This document shows, in pieces, positions 19,694-28,623 of a DNA stretch of 30,230 nucleotides; the stretch's first letter is position 1, and every line of letters starts with the position of its first letter. This DNA comes from a virus. The notes beneath the pieces are model-generated. The model was not told where the DNA came from and searched no databases. It worked only from the letters and a program-made list of their open reading frames with translations. The DNA is taken from the IMG/VR virus record IMGVR_UViG_3300050138_000096, positions 1 to 30,230 of that record. One strand, given 5' to 3'. The translations under genes and the position numbers were made by a program.

Positions 19694-21962
19694 TTTGAGC
19701 ATTGCGGACTTGTTTGTTAGCCTGTCGGGTTTCGATTTTCTTGATTGTTCCTAGAATGCCGCGAACCGTAGCCGGATCAGCAGTCATCAACATCCGAGAA
19801 ATATGGTCGGTGACTGGCGGCGTCAAACCTCCCAACCGATGGATGCCTCTTTGTAGCGCACCAAGACCAGCCGCAACGGGACCCCACATAACTGCCTGAT
19901 GTCCGATTTGAGCCACTTCGCCCAACTGATTTGCGTCATGCATATCGGCAAGCTGGGATGCTGTGGTTGAGTTGCCACGCACCGCATTGATCGCATTGCG
20001 TTTGCGCGCTTCGTTGAAGATTTTCTTCCGGAAATTCGCGAAGTCATCTTGCGACTTGAAGAATGGCCTAATCCGCGCAACCTGTTCGCGGGTCGAAAAG
20101 AACTTCAACAATGCATTGTTGGTCATTCCGGATTTATCAATCTTATCGCGGATTGCATCGGCAAGACCGAATCTGGCTATTTCCTTCTGGCCATCGGTCA
20201 GGACACGATCACGACCATATGCTGTCGGCGCTCCCATTCTCTGAGCGTTAACCCGACTGTCGGTGTTGAGTGCATTACGTCCGAATTCTAACGCCTCATC
20301 AGCTTGAATATTGTCAAGAGCAATTGAACGGGCTTTGGCATAAGCTGGATTGTTCTTATCCATAAACTTCAGCAAATCCTGATGCACGGAGCCGATAGCC
20401 ATACTTTTTGGAGTAGCCATTGGCTTACCAAAAGGCGAACCGTCTGCCGGCGCCTTGGCCTCTTCAGCCATGCCCTTCAAAACACGCTGGACTTCATCAA
20501 GCGCGCGGGTATCTGGCACACGGCGCTTGTCGAGAATATTCCCTTGATCGTCCACCGATGCAAACCACTGCGCCCATGGCTCGCGCCGATTGGCAGAATT
20601 CTGTTTGGCGGCAGCAAGAGCCCCTTTGCCGGCAGGCGTCTGCAACAGATTCTCCAGATCAAAAGTGTATGGCATTGGCGTTGCGTTTGCCTTGGCATAA
20701 AAGGGAGCTGCAGCGTTAGATCGCGCATCCATAACGGTCGCTTTAGCAGCCTGATACGCTCCTTCCGGAGCTTGGAATGCATCGCCCACCATGCGGTTCA
20801 AGCGATCCCCCTGTGCCATCGCTGAAAGATTGATCTTGGTTGCGATACGATCCCCTCCCGCACCAGGTACATTAGCCACCGTGCGAGCAAGTTTCTGAAC
20901 ATCTCGTCCACCGACATCGGCCAGCGACATTGTTTGGCCTACGTCACCAGCATTCGCGATGCGATTAGCAGCTTGGTCAACACCGCCGCGCGGCGCAAGT
21001 CGGTCAGCGAGTTTCTGAGCCGCAAAACCTGCGGGATTGGTTCTTGCCACAATAAAATCGGCTATCGGCTTGCCTACGAACCGCGCCGCCGCACCGGCCA
21101 TAGGAAGGGCCGCTCCGATTGTGGCACCGCTGGTCGCTCCGGCAGCAGCACCCGCGAGCCGATTGGTCACGCCATCATCGGCCTCACCAGCCCCGTACGT
21201 CGCTCCGTAGCCAGCCCCGGCCAGTGCTCCTCGACCGATCTTCGCAGCTAGTCCAGCGCCCTTTGCAGCCACGCCCAAAGGCAACATTGCCGACGGCAAT
21301 GATCCTGCGATTTCTCCAGCAGTTGAGAGCCATGGATGCCGCGTCTGATAGTTAGCGAGGTCTGACCTGATCTGATCCTTCTCGCCTTCATATCCTTGTC
21401 CGAAGGATTGACCCTTTAGGGCATTTTGTACGCCGCCAATAAGTCCGCCGATTTCATCGGAGAAGCCCAGCGTTAGTCCTTGCATCATTGGATCAGCGAT
21501 AGACCCTCGTGGGTTACGGTTAGCGGCGGCTACATTCAACGCGCCAGAAAGATCAGGTGAACCAGCCGGCGAAGGCGAAAATGCTGCAGTGAACTGCTGC
21601 GCTCGCGGAATCGATGGCTGTTGTCTCGCCTGATAAGCCGCCTTCAATTCGTCATCCGACATTGCCGAAACTAGCTTAGGCGCAGCTACGGATGGGCCAC
21701 TCGCTGGGGCCGACTGGGCATTCGCCGTTCCAATCGAAGGATGCACGACAGGCACTGGCGCGTTAGGCTGGGGCGGAGGAATCGGCTCGCCTGCATATCT
21801 ATTTACCGTAACCTCAAGAGGGCCTCCAGGAACGGAGTGCGCCTGCGCCAGTGATGAGTCAGATGATGGTGCCGAAGGTGCGGGCGATGCGGCAGGCGCA
21901 GTGGTGCGCTGTGCGTAAAGCGCCTTCAGATCATCATCGGACAAGGCGCCAACATCGCTCAC
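19608..21962 (-). CDS. DNA-ejection/internal-virion-type protein (784 aa)
   Basis: A large protein with a low-complexity Ala/Pro/Ser-rich N-terminus that carries a repeated motif, ALSDDDLKALYAQR (residues 6-19) and AMSDDELKAAYQAR (100-113), typical of phage internal proteins. Residues about 150-235 contain MMQGLTLGFSDEIGG and HPWLSTAGEIAGSLPSAML, then a Gly/Ala-rich segment (GAGYGATYGAGEADDG, then LAGAAAGATSGATIGAALPM) that could enter membranes. The rest is helical with basic stretches. Such proteins leave the virion with the DNA. The stop is close to the fibre gene and the start overlaps the 948-aa gene (ATGA). Sequence alone does not prove ejection. Confidence 0.65.
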   Translation of the reverse strand: MSDVGALSDDDLKALYAQRTTAPAASPAPSAPSSDSSLAQAHSVPGGPLEVTVNRYAGEPIPPPQPNAPVPVVHPSIGTANAQSAPASGPSVAAPKLVSAMSDDELKAAYQARQQPSIPRAQQFTAAFSPSPAGSPDLSGALNVAAANRNPRGSIADPMMQGLTLGFSDEIGGLIGGVQNALKGQSFGQGYEGEKDQIRSDLANYQTRHPWLSTAGEIAGSLPSAMLPLGVAAKGAGLAAKIGRGALAGAGYGATYGAGEADDGVTNRLAGAAAGATSGATIGAALPMAGAAARFVGKPIADFIVARTNPAGFAAQKLADRLAPRGGVDQAANRIANAGDVGQTMSLADVGGRDVQKLARTVANVPGAGGDRIATKINLSAMAQGDRLNRMVGDAFQAPEGAYQAAKATVMDARSNAAAPFYAKANATPMPYTFDLENLLQTPAGKGALAAAKQNSANRREPWAQWFASVDDQGNILDKRRVPDTRALDEVQRVLKGMAEEAKAPADGSPFGKPMATPKSMAIGSVHQDLLKFMDKNNPAYAKARSIALDNIQADEALEFGRNALNTDSRVNAQRMGAPTAYGRDRVLTDGQKEIARFGLADAIRDKIDKSGMTNNALLKFFSTREQVARIRPFFKSQDDFANFRKKIFNEARKRNAINAVRGNSTTASQLADMHDANQLGEVAQIGHQAVMWGPVAAGLGALQRGIHRLGGLTPPVTDHISRMLMTADPATVRGILGTIKKIETRQANKQVRNAQIRNFLTELSAGQAGRAFAPQSNDAMAVQ

Positions 21963-24805
21963 TGTAGCAGTCCCCTACGGCGCATTTCTGCTTCGACTGG
22001 ATCGACAGAAGAGGCAGCCGTCGTGCCGGTTCCTCCATTCGGCGTGGCCGCAGAGGTCGTTTCTGGGGCGGAGGTATCGAGATCGGACGGATCAATCCCG
22101 TACTTCTGTAGAACCTGCCGTGAATGAGGAGTCAAAAACCTAAAATCAGCCGGCTTGCCCATTGCAGATTCGTATTGCGTCTTGATCGTATTAAGACGCG
22201 ACGCGAGAAGATTTCCGACCAACATCTTTCCAGCCGCCTGTATCTGAGCAGGCGACGAATTGACGCTCAAATTGCTGCGCCAATCGTTGATGGACTGCAC
22301 ATCGGAGGCGCCTGTTCCCTTGAACACCTTGGCGGCCTCTGATGCAACGGCGTCGGCAGACGTGTTGAACGCCGTGATGCTCGGATCACCCGTCTGCTGC
22401 TTGACCGCATTGCGCACCGTATTGATGGCAGGAAAGTTGCCATTCCCCAATCCCTGTGCAGATTGTTCCATCGCATCAATATGCTGGATAACAAGATTGG
22501 CTGAGTTGACAGCCTTCGAGTAGTCGCCTGATGTGATAGATTTCATCATTGCTTGGCGTACCGGGTACTGCGCCATGCTGAAGGTCGGATCATATTGCGA
22601 TACCAACTCCATGAATTGCTGGCGATTGTTACCGCGCATAGATGTAACTTTGGCTGGGTCAGCCCGGTAATCACCGACTGACTTCACAAGCGCAGCAGTG
22701 CCAGTTGGTAGAGCCGCAAGAAACTGCTGCTGGGCTCCCGGATCAGGACGGCCTTGTTGGTCGATGGGCACCGTCGGCAGGTTGCTTGCTGCCGATCCCC
22801 CATTGGGCAGCGCAGACTTGGCCGCCGCATAGTCGGCATCGCTCACCAAACCCCTAGCGTGATCCTGTGCCAGTTTTCCTTGCGGGCTTTCTGGAGCATT
22901 TGCCAGCCGAGCCGCAGTGGCCGATTCAGCCGCCGCTCTGTCTTGTTCATTTTTGGCCATCCGATCAAGTGTTCCAGCCGAGATATCAGCACGTCGAGAA
23001 GCAGTATCAGCGTTCCGATCCGCAATATCAGCACGCTGCTGACGATAGGCATTCTGGCTGACCGCAATAGCAATCTGCCGGTCGTAGTTTCTCTGCTGCT
23101 GGAGATAATTCATCGCCTCCAGACCGCCTTGTCCAATGGCTGTACCGAGGAACGGGGACTGCGAGGCCATCATGCCAAGGCCAGCGGCCATGAGCGGCAT
23201 GGCGAATGCCTTGCGCCCTTGCTTCTGTTGACCGATGCCGGCCATCAGTCCATTCAGAGAATTCGGGTCTGCGCCAGCCATCGAAGGATCGTTAGTCGGT
23301 CCACCCATTGGTGGAGCATTAACCCCGCCGGCTGCGGGAGCGGATTGAGGCTGTGGTGTCGGCGCTTGAGGCTGAGGCGGAGGCGCGGGCGCTTGTGGGC
23401 GTCCCAATTGCATCGGCGCCCCAGATGCCCCGGCAGGCGTAGCCCCAAGCCCGGCAGGAGCACCCGTAGATGGCGTGATGGCCTTGGCTATAGGAGCGTA
23501 GTAAGCCGCTGCCAATGCCTGAGCAGGCGTCAGGGTGGCATCGTTCTGGAAACTGTCCTGAAAGTTCGGCGTCACCATGCCGCCATCGTCGTATCCGCGC
23601 GGGACGTAAATGCCCTGTGGGTCGGGCATCACCGCACCGCCAGATGAACTCAAACCCGTAACCCCGCCAAGTCCACCTTTCATGGTCTTGGCAATATCGA
23701 TAGCCGACGACACCATGCGATGCACGTCTGATTGAGGCTGGATAGGGCCACCATCTGCCCTGTGGACAGCGCCGCCCTTTCGATACAGTTGACCCATCCC
23801 CAATCCCATGCCGCCGGTCAGATCGGGAGACTTAGACAATAATTTACTCAAGCCCGCCCCAAAATCACCAAAACCCTGATTGAGAGTTGATGCCCCTTGA
23901 TTTCCTTGGTTCTGATTCTGCGACGGGAGCGCCATTGGCTGTGCCGTTGCAATCGGTGAATACATCGGCAGCGTCATCTCCAGACCGCCGAGTTCACCGC
24001 CTGGTCCTCCGCCGGCTGCATACCCAGGAATGCGCCCACCGCGTTCGAGGCCCATGAAGCCTCCCGCCAGAGCCAGACCTCCGCCGAGTATCTGCGACCC
24101 GATGTTGGGGCCGGGCGTTGTTTGGGTTTGTGTCTGCCCCTGAAGCGGTCCAATGCCGCCCTCAAGCGATGCCAGCCAGCTTGCCTGCTGATATGGCTGC
24201 TGGAGCTGCGCCGCTGCCTGCTGCTGCTGTACGGTGCCAGCACCAAGCTGTGCAGTCGCCCCCTGTAGCGCCTGCGTCTGAAGACCGCCTTCGGCCCCCG
24301 CCGCAGCGGCAGACGCGGCACGGTCCTGCTGTGCAGCCCCTAGCGCCTGTTGGTAGTTGCCTGCATTCAGACCGGCAAGAGTTTGATTGTTGGCTAGACC
24401 TTGCTGGCGTGCAAGTTCACCCTGCGCAACACCGACGCGATTGCCGCCCAGAGCACCTTGCGCGATAGCATTGCCGGTAACCTGCTGCTGCTGCTCCGCG
24501 TTTGTCTCATTGATGTTCCCCATCGTGGCGTTGACAACGCTCTGCTGAAAGGGATTCGAATAATTGGCAATCTGACCGCCAGTAATCGGTGACGCACCCT
24601 GCTGCACATAGTTCTGTGCCTGCGGCAGAAACTGTGATGGAATTTGATTGAACGATCCAATTGCCTGATTTTGCGTGCTGTTGAGTGGCGCAACGGTCTG
24701 TCCGTTTGACACGCCAGAGGCGCGCTGCAACAGCGATTGATACTGTGCCAATACATCGGCAGGCGGCTTAGTAGTGGTAGTCGCAGTGTTTACTTTATTT
24801 CCCAT
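21959..24805 (-). CDS. Large low-complexity virion protein, ejection-type (948 aa)
   Basis: The start chosen is the ATG at 24805 (GGAG seven bases ahead), not the ATG at 24835 that would overlap the HNH gene. The first 200 residues are Gln/Ala-rich and helical (TNAEQQQQVTGNAIAQGALG). Next come Gly-rich segments with GGRIPGYAAGGGP and YRKGGAVHRADGGPI, then a Pro/Gln-rich linker (about 480-530) and a long helical C-terminal part (DRNADTASRRADIS, AVNSANLVIQHIDAMEQSAQ). This style is usual for podophage internal virion proteins that enter the cell with the DNA. It is ATGA-coupled to the 784-aa gene downstream. No catalytic domain is visible. Confidence 0.62.
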   Translation of the reverse strand: MGNKVNTATTTTKPPADVLAQYQSLLQRASGVSNGQTVAPLNSTQNQAIGSFNQIPSQFLPQAQNYVQQGASPITGGQIANYSNPFQQSVVNATMGNINETNAEQQQQVTGNAIAQGALGGNRVGVAQGELARQQGLANNQTLAGLNAGNYQQALGAAQQDRAASAAAAGAEGGLQTQALQGATAQLGAGTVQQQQAAAQLQQPYQQASWLASLEGGIGPLQGQTQTQTTPGPNIGSQILGGGLALAGGFMGLERGGRIPGYAAGGGPGGELGGLEMTLPMYSPIATAQPMALPSQNQNQGNQGASTLNQGFGDFGAGLSKLLSKSPDLTGGMGLGMGQLYRKGGAVHRADGGPIQPQSDVHRMVSSAIDIAKTMKGGLGGVTGLSSSGGAVMPDPQGIYVPRGYDDGGMVTPNFQDSFQNDATLTPAQALAAAYYAPIAKAITPSTGAPAGLGATPAGASGAPMQLGRPQAPAPPPQPQAPTPQPQSAPAAGGVNAPPMGGPTNDPSMAGADPNSLNGLMAGIGQQKQGRKAFAMPLMAAGLGMMASQSPFLGTAIGQGGLEAMNYLQQQRNYDRQIAIAVSQNAYRQQRADIADRNADTASRRADISAGTLDRMAKNEQDRAAAESATAARLANAPESPQGKLAQDHARGLVSDADYAAAKSALPNGGSAASNLPTVPIDQQGRPDPGAQQQFLAALPTGTAALVKSVGDYRADPAKVTSMRGNNRQQFMELVSQYDPTFSMAQYPVRQAMMKSITSGDYSKAVNSANLVIQHIDAMEQSAQGLGNGNFPAINTVRNAVKQQTGDPSITAFNTSADAVASEAAKVFKGTGASDVQSINDWRSNLSVNSSPAQIQAAGKMLVGNLLASRLNTIKTQYESAMGKPADFRFLTPHSRQVLQKYGIDPSDLDTSAPETTSAATPNGGTGTTAASSVDPVEAEMRRRGLLQ

Positions 24806-24809
24806 CGCC

Positions 24810-25304
24810 CTACTCCGCCCTAGCAAACGGACCAAAATGCCGGACTGCTTCGGCCATATATGCAGTATGCGCTTCTTGGGCAGTTGTGAATGAACCTATA
24901 TATTTTGTTTTGCTATTGCCGCCCGCGGTGATTTGGGCACGATATTTACCGCGATAATCCAGGTACACCCCTTTAAGACCAGTCTTATTGTTCTTATTGA
25001 TTTTTCTATTCCCTAGATTTTGCGATCTGGTCGCCTCACGAAGGTTGTCAATGCGATTGTCCTTGGTATTCCCGTTGATGTGATCTATGTCGGCGACAGG
25101 CCACTGACCATAAACATAGAACCACGCAAGGCGGTGCGAAAGTATGCGATACCCGCCGACTCTAACATCCGTGTAGCGTCCAGTAGTGCGTCCAGCGATT
25201 TTTCCGCTAGGTCTATAGAACAATCCGGCATCCGCATCGTAACGCAGAAGCTTTCTCAGCAGCACAACAGATAGATGAGAAAAAATATCAATTGGTTTTG
25301 GCAT
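24810..25304 (-). CDS. HNH endonuclease with AP2 domain (164 aa)
   Basis: Residues about 46-100 form the HNH_3-type nuclease (LSHRLAWFYVYGQWP, then DIDHINGNTKDNRIDNLREA), with the His of DH and the Asn ladder that bind metal and DNA. Residues about 108-157 form an AP2-type DNA-binding domain (TGLKGVYLDYRGKYRAQI, then YIGSFTTAQEAHTAYMAEAV). This pairing is characteristic of phage-borne homing endonucleases. The ATG at 25304 overlaps the end of the GNAT gene by 17 bases, with AAGG about nine bases ahead, and the stop sits four bases before the next start. It is probably a selfish gene lodged between structural genes. Confidence 0.88.
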   Translation of the reverse strand: MPKPIDIFSHLSVVLLRKLLRYDADAGLFYRPSGKIAGRTTGRYTDVRVGGYRILSHRLAWFYVYGQWPVADIDHINGNTKDNRIDNLREATRSQNLGNRKINKNNKTGLKGVYLDYRGKYRAQITAGGNSKTKYIGSFTTAQEAHTAYMAEAVRHFGPFARAE

Positions 25305-25797
25305 CTACCTGTGCCTTGTCGGAACCATTCCACTTCGTGTTGTACACGAAAAAACAACCATTGGGCTTAGATAATTGCCTCTGATACAAGCGGATTTTCT
25401 CTTCCGTTCGCGTGTTGGAAATGATGCCAATGACGAGAGGGAGATGCAGTTCGTCCGAACAATCCTTGGCAAACTGGATCAGTCGTTTGGCATTGTTCGA
25501 CTTGCGATACTCAGGACGGCAGTAGGAAAACAGTTCGTCGAGATGCCATTCGTCGGAATGCCATATTTGCGAGATGAGCATGTATATCATCGCCTCGATC
25601 TTGCCGGGATTTCCGATCACTCCAAGCACGCCGCCCAGCCCGTCGAATGCCATGCGCAAGACCCGCCGAACGCGGTCCTCGCTCATTGGAAACAGACCGT
25701 TCTCTTCGTGCAGCATTCGGCACATCACCATCAGTTCCTCCTCATCGGTGGAAACCGCGGTGCGTACCGAACGAACGGGCATCTTTGTTTCCGTCAT
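25288..25797 (-). CDS. GNAT-like acetyltransferase-fold phage protein (169 aa)
   Basis: The start chosen is the ATG at 25797, just after the stop of the 162-aa gene, instead of an upstream ATG that would overlap it by 70 bases. The order of strands and helices (VRSVRTAVSTDEEELMVMCR, then GVLGVIGNPGKIEAMIYML, then WHLDELFSYCRPEYRKSNNA, with LVIGIISNTRTEEKIRLYQR) matches the acetyl-CoA-binding N-acetyltransferase fold seen in many phage structural operons. The usual pyrophosphate-binding loop is only partly preserved (YRKSNNAKRL). Substrate and role are unknown; it may modify a host or virion protein. The HNH gene overlaps its end. Confidence 0.65.
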   Translation of the reverse strand: MTETKMPVRSVRTAVSTDEEELMVMCRMLHEENGLFPMSEDRVRRVLRMAFDGLGGVLGVIGNPGKIEAMIYMLISQIWHSDEWHLDELFSYCRPEYRKSNNAKRLIQFAKDCSDELHLPLVIGIISNTRTEEKIRLYQRQLSKPNGCFFVYNTKWNGSDKAQVDAKTN

Positions 25798-25802
25798 GGT
25801 CT

Positions 25803-26291
25803 TTAATTCCGAGCCGGGCCGGGAAGTTTCTTGAGCGTGTTCACGGTTTTCTTGCGCTGGTTGACAACCCACTTGTCGAGAATTTTGTGTCCGTGGTTCA
25901 ACTCGCCAAACTTTCTCCGGATGGCTCCCGGACTGATGACGTGCTCGCCGCCCGCCGCCATGATCGGCACGCTACCGCCGTCCGCGCGCTCCTCAGGAAA
26001 CATCCGCGACAGAATCACATGGCCGCTTGAGGTGTTGCCTTGTCCCAAACCTGACACCACGTCGGCCGGAATGACATACGCCCCCGCCGGCACATCCAAC
26101 GGCAGATGATCAGTGCGACCCGCTACCACGCTCTGGATCGGGCCAACATGAACTGCTCCACCATCGGCGCGGTTCTTGCGCTTGACGCTGTAGGCGATAG
26201 CCAAACTCTGATCTCGCGGTTTTCCCGCAGCTAGTTCCGCCTTTAGGTTGGAAACGAAGGCTGGCTTGCTGCTGGATTTGGTGAGCGGCAT
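25803..26291 (-). CDS. Conserved phage structural-region protein (162 aa)
   Basis: The protein starts MPLTKSSSKPAFVSNLKAEL and continues GKPRDQSLAIAYSVKRKNR, a short basic helix common to a small phage family found between tail-hub and internal-protein genes. The second part repeats a design with Gly and Pro: GRTDHLPLDVPAGAYVIPAD, then GGSVPIMAAGGEHVISPGAI, followed by KILDKWVVNQRKKTVNTLKK. The family is widespread in podophages of alphaproteobacteria; its function is not known to me. AGGAT lies before the ATG. A head-associated or scaffolding role is only a guess. Confidence 0.65.
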   Translation of the reverse strand: MPLTKSSSKPAFVSNLKAELAAGKPRDQSLAIAYSVKRKNRADGGAVHVGPIQSVVAGRTDHLPLDVPAGAYVIPADVVSGLGQGNTSSGHVILSRMFPEERADGGSVPIMAAGGEHVISPGAIRRKFGELNHGHKILDKWVVNQRKKTVNTLKKLPGPARN

Positions 26292-26300
26292 GGAGTGATC

Positions 26301-26552
26301 CTAGAACGTCGTCGTGAGGGTTCCGCGCCCCCACTGATTGGAACTGAGGCAAATGTAAAAAAACGAGGTTGTAGTCGCGCTGCCACTGTAGGCCACCTGT
26401 CCAGCCACTCCGGATGCTGTGGAATTTGCCGGAGCCGTTACCCAGTTGGGAAACCGTGTATTGATCGTGTTGTTCAGAGCGTTGATCGCAACGACCACAT
26501 TCTGTGCAATCGTCACCATTTGCGTATTATTGGCAGCCTGTGTGTCAGCCAT
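26301..26552 (-). CDS. Small virion-region protein (83 aa)
   Basis: An 83-residue Thr/Ala/Asn-rich protein. The N-terminal half is helical (AANNTQMVTIAQNVVVAINA), resembling a trimerising or attachment helix. The second half (VAYSGSATTTSFFYICLSSN, then QWGRGTLTTTF) is beta-rich, as in short fibre-tip or head-fibre domains. It starts directly after the gp10-like gene stop (TAGATG). Probably a minor structural protein, such as a head or tail fibre; the assignment rests on composition and position. Confidence 0.55.
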   Translation of the reverse strand: MADTQAANNTQMVTIAQNVVVAINALNNTINTRFPNWVTAPANSTASGVAGQVAYSGSATTTSFFYICLSSNQWGRGTLTTTF

Positions 26553-28619
26553 CTATCGTCTTCCGTCCGGAGCAAATCGGTAGCGTGCGCGACCTATGCG
26601 CCAGAATGAATCTGCATCCTGACTTTCAATCTGGATCGCCATTTGCCTGCCTCTCACGCGCGTGGCGATTTGATTGATCGCATTGCTCACGGTGTAGGGG
26701 CCATAGGTTGTCACCGGACCGTTCGGATACTCAACGCTATACAGCGTGATGAGTGGAGATGCGGTTTTGGCGCCGGCATAAGTTCCATAAATAAAGTCTG
26801 GAATGAATTGATCGACGAACGCAAAAATCTCGCCCTCGCCGATTACCCAGTAGCCACTTCTCAGCAGTGGATTAAGCGCTACGCCATCGCCATTGTAACC
26901 TTGTTCATGTTGAAAGATCAGCCCTGTCGGATCGCCACCCAGTGGGGACCCCAATACCGACTGGTCGATCCATGCCGATCTTCCGGTAGGGAGTTGCCCA
27001 TAATCCCATTCACCCTCGACCAGATTATATTTGACGTACGAGTCGTTCTCTCCGCTCGGGCTGGAATGCGACGGATAGTGCCACCAGATTTCGTTAAATG
27101 CGCTATTGGCTCCAGCCCTGATGTGAGACGCAAATGTCATGTTCAAATTTTGAAATATTATGTCCCACACCTTGCACGGCAACGGACTTGGGCCGCCTCC
27201 AGCGGGCATCGAGAAAAACTGGTTCTGCGACATCCAGAACACCGTTCCCTCGGCAAGCACGGCGGCATGAGAACCGATCAAGTCGCATCCCGACATGATT
27301 TCCGAAAAACCAAATACGAGAGGTAAGTTGACATATTGCATCGACCAGATGGCAAGATCAGTCCAGATCAGGTTCTGGGTAGGTGCCTGTAGGCCGCCGA
27401 TAATTTTCGAGCCACGCGGGATCGTGTAAGCGCCGGCAAACGTGGTGGATGTCGGCTGAAAGTTTGTGTAGTCACCAGCATCGGACCATGCCACATCGAG
27501 AGGTGCTGGAGCGCCGGTAAAGGACGCCCCGAGTGCCACCAGAATCTGCTGTGGCATCGCGACGAAAATACTAACATTGGATATCGGCGCACCTTGGACG
27601 AGGCTTGCGGTCTGAAATCCGCTTTCTGGTCCCCACTGATAAATGCCGCCTCCCTGCGGACATGCCAGCAGAATTTCTCCCCAGTTACCTATTGACCAAT
27701 CGGTTGCCATAATCGGCGTTCCCAGGCCAGTCGGCTGCGCCACGCCAGTCCCATAACCACCACTGCCATAGGTTCCAGTGCCGTAGCCTGCCGAAGTAGA
27801 TTGCGGCCCTATGGTGATATAATACTCGAATAAAACGTGGCCGTTGTTTTCAGCAACCGTTGCAGCTGACGTTGCCTGCGCATTGACGATGATACCAAAT
27901 GTCGCCGTCGTACTCGACTGCACCAAGTACGAACCACTAACTGTCACGCCGCCAACCGCTGTCGGCACGGCCGCATAAAAACTTGAGCCGACCGTATAGT
28001 CGTGACTCGGCAATGTCACCGTCACCTGCGCATGGCCTGTCGTCGTCGTATAGGTAGGCAATACTCCGCCGTGAGCCACCGTAGTAGCTGCGGCCGTTGC
28101 CGAAAGAATTGTATAGCTGTCAGACGTTATGATTGACTGGATCGGGTAGCCGCCCGAAAGCACCACGCCACCGACCGATACCGGCGTCTCAATGAACACA
28201 AAATTATTCGTGGTCGGATTGGCAATGTTAGTATCAATGATCGTTATCGTTGCTGGCGAGGCTGTCTGAGTAGAAAAATCCGGCAACGTATTAGTTGTCG
28301 TCTGCTGCGGAGTGATGACGGTATTAACGCCTTGAGTAATGATACTGAGCGAGGCCGTTGCTCCCACGGCCAGCCTCTGATTGCCGTTCAAGTCCTGCCA
28401 CGGATGCAACTCGCGCGGCACTGAGCCGATCGAAAATGGATAAAATCTTTCCCACCCGCCAATCTTCTCGGCCATGCCGAATTTCCAGCGGATCATATTG
28501 CCAGAATTGATGCCGATCTGATTTGTGTACCCCTGAGTGTTTATGCCGAGAGCCGATCCTGCTGTTGGCGTAGCTTCGACATTGAACCCCGGAGTAAGGC
28601 TTACAGACCCAAATGGCAT
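26553..28619 (-). CDS. Tail-hub/DNA-stabilisation-like protein, P22 gp10 style (688 aa)
   Basis: The beta-rich protein starts SVSLTPGFNVEATPTAG and NMIRWKFGMAEKIGGWERFY, then has a Thr-rich insertion (about 110-270). A later set of blades follows (TQNLIWTDLAIWSMQYVNLP, GSHAAVLAEGTVFWMSQNQF, SYVKYNLVEGEWDYGQLPTG, then FWRIGRARYRFAPDGRR). The order resembles P22 gp10, the tail hub that closes the portal after packaging. It follows the adaptor-like gene, as gp10 follows gp4. Compared with P22 gp10 (about 470 aa) it is longer owing to the Ig-like Thr-rich insert. Function is inferred from fold style and synteny. Confidence 0.65.
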   Translation of the reverse strand: MPFGSVSLTPGFNVEATPTAGSALGINTQGYTNQIGINSGNMIRWKFGMAEKIGGWERFYPFSIGSVPRELHPWQDLNGNQRLAVGATASLSIITQGVNTVITPQQTTTNTLPDFSTQTASPATITIIDTNIANPTTNNFVFIETPVSVGGVVLSGGYPIQSIITSDSYTILSATAAATTVAHGGVLPTYTTTTGHAQVTVTLPSHDYTVGSSFYAAVPTAVGGVTVSGSYLVQSSTTATFGIIVNAQATSAATVAENNGHVLFEYYITIGPQSTSAGYGTGTYGSGGYGTGVAQPTGLGTPIMATDWSIGNWGEILLACPQGGGIYQWGPESGFQTASLVQGAPISNVSIFVAMPQQILVALGASFTGAPAPLDVAWSDAGDYTNFQPTSTTFAGAYTIPRGSKIIGGLQAPTQNLIWTDLAIWSMQYVNLPLVFGFSEIMSGCDLIGSHAAVLAEGTVFWMSQNQFFSMPAGGGPSPLPCKVWDIIFQNLNMTFASHIRAGANSAFNEIWWHYPSHSSPSGENDSYVKYNLVEGEWDYGQLPTGRSAWIDQSVLGSPLGGDPTGLIFQHEQGYNGDGVALNPLLRSGYWVIGEGEIFAFVDQFIPDFIYGTYAGAKTASPLITLYSVEYPNGPVTTYGPYTVSNAINQIATRVRGRQMAIQIESQDADSFWRIGRARYRFAPDGRR

Positions 28620-28623
28620 CGGA

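Noticed and set aside
22754-23647. Plus-strand frame of 297 codons opposite the 948-aa virion gene
   Set aside because: Arg/Ser-rich shadow of a low-complexity gene, no ribosome-binding site and no recognisable fold.
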